Below are positions 18,857-27,054 of a stretch of DNA of 64,000 bases, piece by piece. The DNA is from Amycolatopsis dendrobii (lineage in GTDB: Bacteria; Actinomycetota; Actinomycetes; Mycobacteriales; Pseudonocardiaceae), in NCBI RefSeq assembly GCF_014145675.1, contig NZ_JACGZW010000009.1, forward strand, positions 62,001 to 126,000. Reading direction: 5' to 3'. Under the pieces are notes generated by a model, which saw nothing but the letters and a program-made list of their open reading frames with translations, did not search any database and was not told where the DNA came from. Within the stretch, counting starts at the first letter, position 1; each line of letters opens with the position of its first letter. The translations under genes and the position numbers were made by a program.

Positions 18857-19611
18857 ACTACGCCGAACTGTTCCGCATGGACGGCCGCCGAGCCGTCGTA
18901 CTCGGAGCGGGCAGCGGAATCGGCCGCGAAGCCGCCCGAGCCTTGGACGCGCACGGTGCGTCGGTGATCTGCGCGGACCGCGACCTTGCTGCGGCCCGGG
19001 AGACCGGCGTCGGCGAGGCGTACGAGATCGACCTGCTCGCCTCCCGGGCCATCGCGGCCGCTGCTACCGAACTGGGGCCACTGGACGCCGTCGTGCTGAC
19101 CGCAGCTACGAACGTCCGGAAACGCCTGCTGGACTACACGCGCGAAGAGTTCGACCGCGTCGTGGAGCTGAACCTGGGCGTCGCCTTCGAGGTGCTCCGC
19201 GCGTTCGGCGCCCCGATGGTCGAGCAGGGCCGGGGGAGCATCATCGGCTTTTCCTCAATCCGCGGCACCACGGTCGAACCCGGCCAAGGCCCGTACGCGG
19301 CATCGAAGGGCGGCTTAGTGCAGCTCTTCCGCACAGCTGCCGCTGAGTTCGGACCGTCCGGCGTACGCGTCAACGCCATCGCCCCTGGCGTTGTCGAGAC
19401 GCCCTTGACCGCGCAGATCAAAGCGCGCCCCGACTGGTACGACGCCTACGCCCAGAAGGGCGCCCTCGGCCGCTGGGCGCGCGCAGACGAACTGGCCGGC
19501 GCTGTCGTGTACCTCGCTTCGGACGCTTCGACCTTCGTCACCGGCTCCGTCCTGGCCGTCGACGGCGGCTGGACCGCAGTGGACGGCCGCTTTGACCCAC
19601 CCGCTTCGTGA
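18853..19611 (+). CDS. Short-chain dehydrogenase/reductase
   Basis: A 252-residue classical SDR: cofactor motif VLGAGSGIGREAA, Asp after the second strand (CADRD, favouring NAD), catalytic Ser in GFSSIRG and YAASK. The C-terminal ASFVTGSVLAVDGGW-type end is present (ASTFVTGSVLAVDGG). Start GTG at 18853 overlaps the ALDH stop (GTGA). It probably oxidises an alcohol before or after the ALDH step in the same pathway. Confidence 0.93.
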   Translation: MNYAELFRMDGRRAVVLGAGSGIGREAARALDAHGASVICADRDLAAARETGVGEAYEIDLLASRAIAAAATELGPLDAVVLTAATNVRKRLLDYTREEFDRVVELNLGVAFEVLRAFGAPMVEQGRGSIIGFSSIRGTTVEPGQGPYAASKGGLVQLFRTAAAEFGPSGVRVNAIAPGVVETPLTAQIKARPDWYDAYAQKGALGRWARADELAGAVVYLASDASTFVTGSVLAVDGGWTAVDGRFDPPAS

Positions 19612-19626
19612 ATCGGAGGTTCCGCG

Positions 19627-21012
19627 ATGACCGAATTGGCCGACCTGACCGCTAACGAGCTGGTAGCCGGGTACCGCGCGCAGACGTTGTCGCCCGTCGA
19701 AGTCACCGAAGCCGTCCTCGCCCGCATCGATGCCCGCGAACCCGAACTGCGGGCCCTGTACGCGTACGACGCCGCTTCAGCACGCGAAGCAGCGAAGGCG
19801 TCCGAAGCACGCTGGCACGCCGGTGAACCGTCCGGCCCCATCGACGGTGTCCCTCTGACACTGAAAGAAAACATCGCCTCCGTCGGCGTCCCCACGCCGC
19901 TCGGCACCGCCGCTACCGCTTTAAAGCCCGCTACGGCCGACGCCCCCGCCGCGGCGCGCGTACGCGAATCAGGCGCAGTACTGCTGGCAAAGACGACCAT
20001 GCCCGACTACGGCATGCTCACCTCAGGCCTCTCGAGCTTCCACCCCGCTTCGCGCAACCCATGGGACGTCACGCGCACGCCCGGCGGCTCCAGCGCCGGT
20101 GCCGCCTCCGCAGCCGCCGCGGGCTACGGCCCCCTGCATGTAGGCACCGACATCGGCGGCTCCATCCGCCTCCCCGCTGGCTGGTGCGGCCTGGTCGGCC
20201 TGAAACCCAGCTTCGGCCGCGTCCCAGTCGATCCGCCCTTCCTCGGCCGCGTCGCCGGCCCCCTGACCAGGACTGTCGCCGACACCGCCCTGCTGATGAG
20301 CGTCCTGGCTCAACCCGATTCGCGGGACCACCTGAGCCTGCCGCCCGCTTCCATCGACTGGCTTTCCCTGACTGGTTCCCTGTCCGGCCTACGCGTCGGC
20401 CTGCACCTCGACCCCGGCGTCGGCCTCCCGGTCACCCCGGCTGTCGCCGACGCGGTCACCGCTGCCGCCGATCTGTTCGCCTCCGCCGGGGCGATCGTGG
20501 AACCCGTCGCCCCGTTCCTGACCCGCGAACACCTGAACGGCCTGGACACCTTCTGGCGAGTCCGCGCCTGGTCGGACATGGCTGCGCTGACGGAAGGCCA
20601 GCGCGCACAAGTCCTGCCGTACATCGCGGAATGGGCAGCCGGGGGAGCGGAGGCGACCGGGGTGGACACTTACCGCGGTTTCGCCGCCATCGACGCGATC
20701 AGCGTGGCCGCATTGCGCGCGACGGAACCGTACGACGTGGTCCTGTCGCCGACCTGCCCCGTCCTGCCGCCGCCCGCCGACTGGCCATCCCCGACGAACG
20801 ACCCGACGCGACCGTTCGAGCACATCGCTTTCACCGTGCCGTACAACATGTCCGGCCAGCCCGCGGTGTCGGTGAACTGCGGCTATACCCCGGAGGGGCT
20901 GCCGATCGGGTTGCAGATCGCGGGGCGTCGCTTCGCGGATCTGGAGGTGCTGCGGGTGGCGGCGGCTTACGAGGAACTGCGCGGGGAACAGCGTCCTTGG
21001 CCGGTCAGCTAG
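19627..21012 (+). CDS. Amidase (amidase-signature family)
   Basis: A 461-residue amidase with the Ser-cisSer-Lys centre: Lys in GVPLTLKENI, the first Ser in TPGGSSAGAASAAAAG, and the nucleophile Ser in VGTDIGGSIRLPAGW. It hydrolyses a carboxamide to acid and ammonia in the cytoplasm. The ribosome site GGAGGTTCCGCG precedes ATG 19627, 15 bp after the SDR stop. Last gene of the importer operon, which argues that the imported substrate bears an amide bond. Its last 8 bp overlap the convergent CoA-ester lyase gene. Confidence 0.93.
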   Translation: MTELADLTANELVAGYRAQTLSPVEVTEAVLARIDAREPELRALYAYDAASAREAAKASEARWHAGEPSGPIDGVPLTLKENIASVGVPTPLGTAATALKPATADAPAAARVRESGAVLLAKTTMPDYGMLTSGLSSFHPASRNPWDVTRTPGGSSAGAASAAAAGYGPLHVGTDIGGSIRLPAGWCGLVGLKPSFGRVPVDPPFLGRVAGPLTRTVADTALLMSVLAQPDSRDHLSLPPASIDWLSLTGSLSGLRVGLHLDPGVGLPVTPAVADAVTAAADLFASAGAIVEPVAPFLTREHLNGLDTFWRVRAWSDMAALTEGQRAQVLPYIAEWAAGGAEATGVDTYRGFAAIDAISVAALRATEPYDVVLSPTCPVLPPPADWPSPTNDPTRPFEHIAFTVPYNMSGQPAVSVNCGYTPEGLPIGLQIAGRRFADLEVLRVAAAYEELRGEQRPWPVS

Positions 21013-21868
21013 CCGCCCCGATCGCCTCCGCCAACGCCAGCACCCGCTGTGCGTTCTCCACATGCAGGTTCTCGATCATCCGCCCGTCCACAGTCACCAC
21101 ACCGCGTCCTGCGGCCGAAGCCTCCTCGAACGCCGCGATGATCCGCCGCGAACGGTCGATCTCTTCCGCTGAAGGAGCGAAAATCCGGTTACACGGCTCC
21201 ACCTGCGAAGGATGGATCAACGTCTTCCCGTCGAACCCGTACTGCCGCCCCTGCAAGCATTCCGCCTCGAAGCCGTCCGCGTCCTTGACGTCGTTGTAGA
21301 CCCCGTCCAGGATCACTTTCCCGGTCGCGCGCGCCGCCAGCAGACACAGCGAAAGCCCGCCCAGCAACGGTCCCCGGCCCGGCACGAATTCCGCGTGCAG
21401 TTCCTTCGCCAGGTCGTTCGTGCCCATCACCAGCACGGTCAACCGCTCCGACGCCCCCGCGATCTCCTCGGCGTGCAGCATCGCGATCGGCGTCTCCACC
21501 ATCGCCCAGATCTTCGTGTGCTCCGGCGCTCCGCCGAGTTCCAGCGCGCGCTCGATGTTGTGCACCTCAGCCGCCGAGTTCACCTTCGGCACGACCACGG
21601 CGGCCGGACCAGCGGCAGCGGCGGCGCGCAGGTCGGCGTCGTGCCATTCGGTGTCCAGGCCGTTGACGCGGATCGTCACTTCCTTCGAACCATAAGAAGA
21701 AACAGCGGCGCAGACCCGTTCCCGCGCGGCTTCCTTCGCGTCGGGGGCGACGGCGTCTTCCAAATCCAGGATCAACGCGTCCGCGGGCAGGGACTTGGCC
21801 TTCTCCAGCGCGCGTTCGTTCGCGCCGGGCATGTACAGCACGGACCGCCGCGGGCGGAGTTCGGTCAT
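21005..21868 (-). CDS. CoA-ester lyase, CitE/HpcH-HpaI aldolase family
   Basis: A 287-residue TIM-barrel protein. N-terminal block RRSVLYMPGANERALEKAKSLPADALILDLEDAV with the LEDA acid, Arg in VTIRVNGL, WAMVETPIAML and VMGTNDLAKE are all CitE-like landmarks. Such enzymes cleave or form citryl-, malyl- or methylmalyl-CoA-type esters using a divalent metal. It overlaps the second lyase gene by 4 bp (ATGA), so both come from one minus-strand transcript, convergent with the amidase operon. Confidence 0.9.
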   Translation of the reverse strand: MTELRPRRSVLYMPGANERALEKAKSLPADALILDLEDAVAPDAKEAARERVCAAVSSYGSKEVTIRVNGLDTEWHDADLRAAAAAGPAAVVVPKVNSAAEVHNIERALELGGAPEHTKIWAMVETPIAMLHAEEIAGASERLTVLVMGTNDLAKELHAEFVPGRGPLLGGLSLCLLAARATGKVILDGVYNDVKDADGFEAECLQGRQYGFDGKTLIHPSQVEPCNRIFAPSAEEIDRSRRIIAAFEEASAAGRGVVTVDGRMIENLHVENAQRVLALAEAIGAAS

Positions 21869-22935
21869 GACTGGATCTCCTTCGTCGCGGCGTCGTACGC
21901 GGCGGCCAGTTCGGGGTCAGTGGCGGCCAGTTCGTCAGCCAGTTCCACGACCACCCGGCACTGTTTGACCGAGGCGTCGTCCTGCATTTTCCCGTCGATC
22001 ATCACCGCGCCGGTTCCGTCGCCCATCTCGGCGATCACGCGACGGGCCCAGGCCACATCGGCGGGGGACGGCGAAAAAACCTTCTTCGCGATGTCGATCT
22101 GCACCGGGTGCAGGCTCCACGCGCCGACGCAGCCGAGCAGGAACGCGTTGCGGAACTGGTCCTCGCACGCCACCACGTCGCGGATGTCCCCGAACGGTCC
22201 GTAGTACGGCAGGATTCCGTTCATCGCGCACGCGTCGACCATCCGCGCGACCGTGTAGTGCCACAGATCCTGCTGGTACGTCGTCCGGCCCTCGTCGAGG
22301 TCCTCGCCGACCGGGTCGGTGCGCACCAGATATCCCGGGTGGCCGCCGCCGACGCGGGTCGTCTTCATCCGGCGGCTCGCGGCCAGGTCGGCCGGACCCA
22401 GCGAGATGCCCTGCATGCGCGGGGAGGCGCCGGCGATCTCCTCGACGTTCGCCACGCCGCTCGCCGTTTCCAGGATCGCGTGCACCAGCAGCGGTTCCGT
22501 CAGCCCGGCCCGCGCTTCCAGCTGCGCCAGCAACCGGTCGACGTAGTGAATGTCCTGTGCGCCTTCGACCTTCGGGATCATGATCACGTCGAGCTTGTCG
22601 CCGATCTCGGTGACCAGGGTGATCAGGTCGTCCAGCACCCACGGCGAATCGAGGCTGTTCACCCGCGTCCACAGCTGGGTGCGGCCGAAGTCCGTCGCCT
22701 TCGCGATCGACACCAGGCCAGCGCGCGCCGCTTCCTTGCGGTCCGCGCGGACCGCGTCCTCCAGGTTGCCGAGCAGCACGTCGGTTTTCTTCGCGAGGTC
22801 CGGGACCTTCGCGGCCATCTTTTCGTTGCCCGGATCGAAAAAGTGGATCATGCGCGACGGCCGCACCGGGATCTGCCGCGGCGGCTGCGGCGCTCCGACG
22901 GCGAGCGGGGCGAAGAAGTCCTTCGGCGAGCGCAT
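21865..22935 (-). CDS. CoA-ester lyase, malyl-CoA lyase-like
   Basis: A 356-residue lyase. ATG at 22935 has GGGAGGA five bases upstream; the longer open frame to 23157 lacks a ribosome site. Blocks such as PSRMIHFFDPGNEKMAAKV, LLGNLEDAVRADRKEAAR, IMIPKVEGAQDIHYVD, HAILETASGVANVEEI and GCVGAWSLHPVQIDIAK match the larger L-malyl-CoA/beta-methylmalyl-CoA lyases more than CitE. Together with the 287-residue paralogue it could split a CoA intermediate into acetyl- or propionyl-CoA and glyoxylate. Whether it serves the neighbouring importer operon is inference. Confidence 0.88.
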   Translation of the reverse strand: MRSPKDFFAPLAVGAPQPPRQIPVRPSRMIHFFDPGNEKMAAKVPDLAKKTDVLLGNLEDAVRADRKEAARAGLVSIAKATDFGRTQLWTRVNSLDSPWVLDDLITLVTEIGDKLDVIMIPKVEGAQDIHYVDRLLAQLEARAGLTEPLLVHAILETASGVANVEEIAGASPRMQGISLGPADLAASRRMKTTRVGGGHPGYLVRTDPVGEDLDEGRTTYQQDLWHYTVARMVDACAMNGILPYYGPFGDIRDVVACEDQFRNAFLLGCVGAWSLHPVQIDIAKKVFSPSPADVAWARRVIAEMGDGTGAVMIDGKMQDDASVKQCRVVVELADELAATDPELAAAYDAATKEIQS

Positions 22936-23354
22936 CCTGGTCCTCCCGGCGGGTACTTGACCGACGGGTAACCCTAAACCGGAGATGCGAACCCTCGCTG
23001 CGGCGAAGCTCACCCGCCAACCGGGTGATGCCCGTGACCAGCGAAAGTCCACTGTGGAACCGCGTCGATTAGGCCGATCGGAGTAAGACGCTGCGCCGCT
23101 TGCCCTGCCTCGTGCGGGGCAGGGCCACACCCAGGGGAAGCGCTCCGTGCGCACCACTCACCCCTGTCTCACTCGGTTGGCCGCACGGTCGGGCTGAAGT
23201 CGAACGACCGCCTACCGACCGGTCACCGACCGCTGAGCGCCGCCGATCGCACGCGGCCGGGCAACCCGGAGACCTCGCGTCTTTGCCCTGGTACTCAGTT
23301 CATGTACCGGTTTTCGCCGGTGCACGGGAACAGGTGCTTGAAGGAGGCGGACTC
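22936..23354. other. Divergent non-coding region (419 bp)
   Basis: Lies between the lyase start (minus) and a plus-strand gene. It contains a hairpin (GCCCTGCC, 8-nt loop, GGCAGGGC, around 23102-23125), clustered CGACCG repeats at 23205-23235 and one copy of TCCACTGTGGA (23048-23058). No open frame with a ribosome site was seen; it presumably holds both promoters. Confidence 0.5.
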
Positions 23355-24017
23355 GTGGCGGCTACCCCACAGAACACCGAGCGCTCGACGGTCGCCGGCG
23401 GTGCGAAGCGCAGCCGGACGACAGCGAGCCGGGTGCTGCCGCCGATCGAGCTCCCCGCGAGCGTCGACGAGCTGGCGCGCAAGGCCGCTGCCCTGCTGGG
23501 CTGGAACGGCGTGGTGCTGCCCGCGACGACCCTGCTCGGCCGCAAGGTCAGCATCGTCGCGAAGCTCAAGACCGACGTGCACGCGGAGCGGATCGCGATG
23601 GGTGTCGGTCCCGTCGCCGATCGCGCCCTCGTCGACACCTGGACCTGGCCAGAGCTGGCCGCGACCGCACCCGCGCCGGCCGCCGAGATCATCGGCGTCC
23701 TCGCGGTCGCCCGGCACTGGCGGACCGCGATGGCCTCCGCGGTGCCCTTTTCGCGCTACGGCGAGGCCGCGATGGTGCTCCCATCGCCTGCCGTGCTGAC
23801 CGATGACTACGTGACGAACTGCCTGCCGCGCGCCCGCGCCTACGGTCTCGCGGTCGTCACCGCCGACCCGTACGCCACCACCGACCTCGACCTCGACACC
23901 CACCACGACCGGGTGCTGCTGCAGGAAGACCCGGTTTCGCGCTGGGTCAACGAGATGGCCTACGACCTGCTGCTGCGCCAGGACTCCGACGCTCCAGTTC
24001 CCGCCGAGGCGGACTGA
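23355..24017 (+). CDS. Uncharacterised 220-residue protein
   Basis: GTG at 23355 is preceded by a strong AAGGAGG six bases before the spacer end; the frame extends further upstream but without a site. There is no signal peptide or membrane helix. The protein is Ala/Val/Leu-rich with an alpha/beta look (LLGWNGVVLPATTLLGRKVSIVAKL, IIGVLAVARHWRTAM, AYGLAVVTADPY) and an acidic Asp-rich tail. No catalytic motif is recognised. The next gene on the strand starts 42 bp downstream, but functional linkage is not evident. Confidence 0.7.
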   Translation: MAATPQNTERSTVAGGAKRSRTTASRVLPPIELPASVDELARKAAALLGWNGVVLPATTLLGRKVSIVAKLKTDVHAERIAMGVGPVADRALVDTWTWPELAATAPAPAAEIIGVLAVARHWRTAMASAVPFSRYGEAAMVLPSPAVLTDDYVTNCLPRARAYGLAVVTADPYATTDLDLDTHHDRVLLQEDPVSRWVNEMAYDLLLRQDSDAPVPAEAD

Positions 24018-24058
24018 AGCACCGGCGACGGTGTTCGCGCGGCGATAGAGTCGGGCTC

Positions 24059-24709
24059 ATGCGAGTCGTCATTGCTGGCGGACACGGCCAGATCGCCCTG
24101 CACCTGGAAAAGCTGCTCGCGCAGCGGCACGACGCGCCGGTCGGCATCGTGCGCAACCCCGATCACGAAGCCGACCTCACGGCCGTCGGTGCCGAGACCG
24201 TCGTGCTCGACCTTGAGAAGTCCGATGTGGACGCTGTCGCCAAGGTGCTCGAGGGCGCGGACGCCGCGGTGTTCTCCGCCGGGGCGGGCCCGGGCAGCGG
24301 CGAGGGGCGCAAAGACACCGTCGACCGCGGCGCGGCCGTGCTGTTCGCCGACGCCGCCGAGCGGGCGGGCGTCCGCCGGTTCATCCAGGTCGGTTCGATC
24401 AACGCGGACAAGGCGGACGACCCCGGCTTCGAGCCGGTTTTCGCCGCTTACCTGCGGGCCAAGCGCGCCGCCGAGGAAGACCTCAAGGCCCGCGACCTCG
24501 ACTGGACGATCTTGCGCCCCGGTCGGCTGACCAACGATTCCGGAACCGGCCAGGTGAAGATCGCGGACAAGGTCGGGAGCGGGGAGATCCCGCGCGAGGA
24601 CGTCGCCGCGGTGCTGCTGGCCCTGCTCGACACTCCGGCCACGGCCCGGCGCACGCTGGAGCTGGTCTCCGGCGACGATTCCATCGCCGACGCGCTGTCC
24701 CGGATCTGA
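24059..24709 (+). CDS. NAD(P)-binding protein, atypical SDR (NmrA-like)
   Basis: A 216-residue Rossmann protein. The start MRVVIAGGHGQIALHLEKLL carries GxxGxxx nucleotide-binding spacing, followed by VVLDLEKSD, DAAVFSAGAG, RFIQVGSINAD and DWTILRPGRLTN, the standard order in atypical SDRs that act as NADPH-sensing or sugar-epimerase-like proteins. The Tyr/Lys pair is replaced by YLRAKRAAEE. Its stop overlaps the PRPP synthetase start (TGATG), so the two are coupled. Confidence 0.88.
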   Translation: MRVVIAGGHGQIALHLEKLLAQRHDAPVGIVRNPDHEADLTAVGAETVVLDLEKSDVDAVAKVLEGADAAVFSAGAGPGSGEGRKDTVDRGAAVLFADAAERAGVRRFIQVGSINADKADDPGFEPVFAAYLRAKRAAEEDLKARDLDWTILRPGRLTNDSGTGQVKIADKVGSGEIPREDVAAVLLALLDTPATARRTLELVSGDDSIADALSRI

Positions 24710-25653
24710 TGCGCGACATCGCGGTTTTCAGCGGCAGCGCGCACCCCGAACTCGCCGAGGAAATCTGCGCCAACCTCGGCGTTCCGCTGCTCCCGGTGGA
24801 GATCGACCGATTCGCCAACGACTGTCTCCAGGTCCAGCTCCAGGCCAACTGCCGCGAGCGGGACGTCTTCCTGATCCAGCCGCTGGTCAAACCGGTGCAG
24901 GAGCACCTGGTCGAGCTGCTGCTGATGCTCGACGCGGCCCGCGGCGCCTCGGCCGCGCGCACCACTGTGGTGATGCCGCACTATTCGTACGCGCGTTCGG
25001 ACAAAAAGGACGCGCCGCGGATCTCCATCGGCGGCAGGCTGGTCGCCGATCTGATGGTCACCGCGGGCGCGAACCGCGTGCTCACCATGACGCTGCACTC
25101 ACCGCAGGTGCACGGATTCTTCAGCGTGCCGGTCGACCATCTGCACGCACTGCACGAGCTGGCGCGGTACTTCCGGCAGTACGACCTCTCGGAAACCACG
25201 GTCGTGTCGCCGGATTTGGGCAACGCCAAGGAAGCCGCGCATTTCGCCCGGCTGCTCGGGGCGAAGGTCGCGGCGGGCGCGAAACAGCGGTTCGCCGACG
25301 ACCGGGTCGAGATCACATCGGTGATCGGCGAGATCGCCGGCCGCGACATCATCGTGCTGGACGACGAGATCGCGCGCGGCAGCACGGTGCTGGAACTGCT
25401 GGACCGGCTCCGGGAAATGGGCGCGCGGACGATCCGGGTGGCCTGCACGCACGGGCTGTTCGCCGACGGCGCGCTCAAGCGGATCGGCAGCCAGGAGGAC
25501 GTGCTGGAGATCGTCTGCACGAACACCGTGCCGGTGCCCGCCGAGGAACGCACGGAGAAACTGCGGATCCTGTCCATCGCCCCGGCGCTGGCCGAGGCGA
25601 TGCGGCGAATCCACAACGGAGAGTCGGTCAGCTCGCTGTTCGAGCCGAACTGA
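24709..25653 (+). CDS. prs: Ribose-phosphate diphosphokinase (PRPP synthetase)
   Basis: A 314-residue enzyme making phosphoribosyl pyrophosphate from ribose 5-phosphate and ATP for nucleotide, His and Trp synthesis. Landmarks: DRFANDCLQVQLQANCRERDVFLIQPL, PHYSYARSDKKDAPRISI (ATP site), VVSPDLGNAKEAAHFA and the PRPP loop VLDDEIARGSTVLELLDRL. The regulatory-flag Asp-Gly-Gly block of class I enzymes reads DLGNAKEA, and the PRPP loop lacks the usual D-T-A/G-G-T ending. It may therefore be a second, divergent PRPP synthetase and not the housekeeping one. Its stop abuts the convergent neighbour's stop (TGATCA). Confidence 0.85.
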   Translation: MRDIAVFSGSAHPELAEEICANLGVPLLPVEIDRFANDCLQVQLQANCRERDVFLIQPLVKPVQEHLVELLLMLDAARGASAARTTVVMPHYSYARSDKKDAPRISIGGRLVADLMVTAGANRVLTMTLHSPQVHGFFSVPVDHLHALHELARYFRQYDLSETTVVSPDLGNAKEAAHFARLLGAKVAAGAKQRFADDRVEITSVIGEIAGRDIIVLDDEIARGSTVLELLDRLREMGARTIRVACTHGLFADGALKRIGSQEDVLEIVCTNTVPVPAEERTEKLRILSIAPALAEAMRRIHNGESVSSLFEPN

Positions 25654-26955
25654 TCAGACGCTGCCGAGGACCCGGTCGAGATAGGTGTTCGTGAACGTCC
25701 CGGCCGGGTCGCATTCCTTGCGGATCCGCAGGAAATCGTCGAAGTGCGGATAGCGGGTGCGCAGCACGGACGCGTCGAGGTCGTGCATCTTGCCCCAGTG
25801 CGGCCGCCCGCCGACCTGGCCCACGAGGTTCTCGAACGCGGAGAAGTACTCGCGGTAGGGCATGCCGAGGAACTGGTGGATCGCGATGTACGCGGAATCG
25901 CGGCCGTTCGCGGTGGACAGCCAGATGTCGTCTGCCGCGGCGACGCGCACCTCGACCGGGAACGCCACCGGGTCTTTCAGCCGCGGCACCACCCCGCGCA
26001 GCTCGGCCAGCACGTCGAGCACTGATTCGCGCGGGACCGCGTACTCCGACTCCACGAACCGCACGCCGCGATGGGTGACGAAAACGCGGTGCGAAAGGTC
26101 GCTGTACTCGCGCGGGGACGACACCTGTGACGCGAACGCGCCGAGCGGCCGCACCAGTTTCGGCACCGCACGGCCGAGCCGGCAGAGCCCGCCGAACGCG
26201 ACGTTCTCGGTGAGCTCGTAGTCCACGAACTGTCGCAAGCGGGACAACGGTTTCCGCTCGGCGTGCAGCGGCAGGCGGTTGTTGCGCTTCACCAAGGCCT
26301 TGCTGCCGTAGGGAAACCAGTAGAACTCGAAGTGATCGTTGTTCGCCGCGTTGTCGTCGAAACCTTCGAGAACCTGTTCCAGCGGCTCCGGGCGTTCCTG
26401 CGCGGAGAGCACAAAGGACGGTTCACATTGGAGAGTCACGGTGCTGATGACGCCCAGTGCGCCAAGGCCGACGCGGGCGGCGTGGAACAACTCCGGACGC
26501 TCGTCGGCCGAGCAGCGGACCACTGAACCGTCAGCGAGCACCAGTTCCAGCGCGACGATCTGCGTCGAGATTCCCCCGAACCTCGCACCGGTGCCGTGCG
26601 TGCCGGTGGAAATCGCGCCGGCGATGGTCTGTGCGTCGATGTCGCCGAGGTTCGTCATGGCGAGCCCGAGCGCGTCCAGCGCCGCGTTGAGAGTGCGGAG
26701 AGTGGTGCCGGAACGGACCGTGACCTGCTGCGTTTCGAGGTCGGCACGTTCGATGCCGGTCCAGGCGGTGAGGTCGAGCGCGTCGGAATCGGCGGCGGCG
26801 ATCGCGGTGAACGAGTGCCCGCTGCCGAGCGCGCGGACGCGGTGCCCCGCCTCGGCGACCCCGGCCACGACCTCGGCGATCTCGGCCGTGCTGCGCGGCC
26901 GGTGCACCCGTTGCGGGGTGGCCTTGGCCGTTCCGGCCCAGTTGCTCCACGTCAT
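25654..26955 (-). CDS. FAD-dependent sugar-1,4-lactone oxidase (D-arabinono/L-gulono type)
   Basis: A 433-residue VAO-family flavoprotein. ATG at 26955 (MTWSNWAG) follows AGGTG; the frame reaches 27030 but that start has no site. The FAD domain shows RVRALGSGHSFTAIA, whose His is the usual covalent FAD link, and the second block GDIDAQTIAGAISTGTHGTG. The C-terminal ALO domain ends with GGRPHWGKMHDLDASVLRTRYPHFDDFLRIRKECDPAGTFTNTYL. It oxidises an aldonolactone or polyol using oxygen. It is divergent from a PLP aldolase/deaminase gene, an association I recall seeing in other actinomycetes. Confidence 0.93.
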   Translation of the reverse strand: MTWSNWAGTAKATPQRVHRPRSTAEIAEVVAGVAEAGHRVRALGSGHSFTAIAAADSDALDLTAWTGIERADLETQQVTVRSGTTLRTLNAALDALGLAMTNLGDIDAQTIAGAISTGTHGTGARFGGISTQIVALELVLADGSVVRCSADERPELFHAARVGLGALGVISTVTLQCEPSFVLSAQERPEPLEQVLEGFDDNAANNDHFEFYWFPYGSKALVKRNNRLPLHAERKPLSRLRQFVDYELTENVAFGGLCRLGRAVPKLVRPLGAFASQVSSPREYSDLSHRVFVTHRGVRFVESEYAVPRESVLDVLAELRGVVPRLKDPVAFPVEVRVAAADDIWLSTANGRDSAYIAIHQFLGMPYREYFSAFENLVGQVGGRPHWGKMHDLDASVLRTRYPHFDDFLRIRKECDPAGTFTNTYLDRVLGSV

Positions 26956-27001
26956 TGCGGCACCTGTTCTTCGCTGGAAGGTTCCCACGATAGATGCCGA
27001 A

Positions 27002-27053
27002 ACCGTAAGTGAATAGTATTCGCGTTTCAAGCGTTGTTGTCGTACCGTAAGTG
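27002..27053. promoter_or_regulatory. Paired direct repeat in divergent promoter region
   Basis: ACCGTAAGTG occurs at 27002-27011 and again at 27044-27053, start-to-start 42 bp (four helical turns). The second copy ends one base before the GTG at 27055. A TAGTAT hexamer (27014-27019) between them is a candidate -10 element. No ribosome site precedes the GTG. Confidence 0.5.
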
Positions 27054-27054
27054 C

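Noticed and set aside
22936..23157. Longer start for the malyl-CoA lyase-like gene
   Set aside because: ATG 22935 has GGGAGGA directly upstream and fits the family N-terminus.
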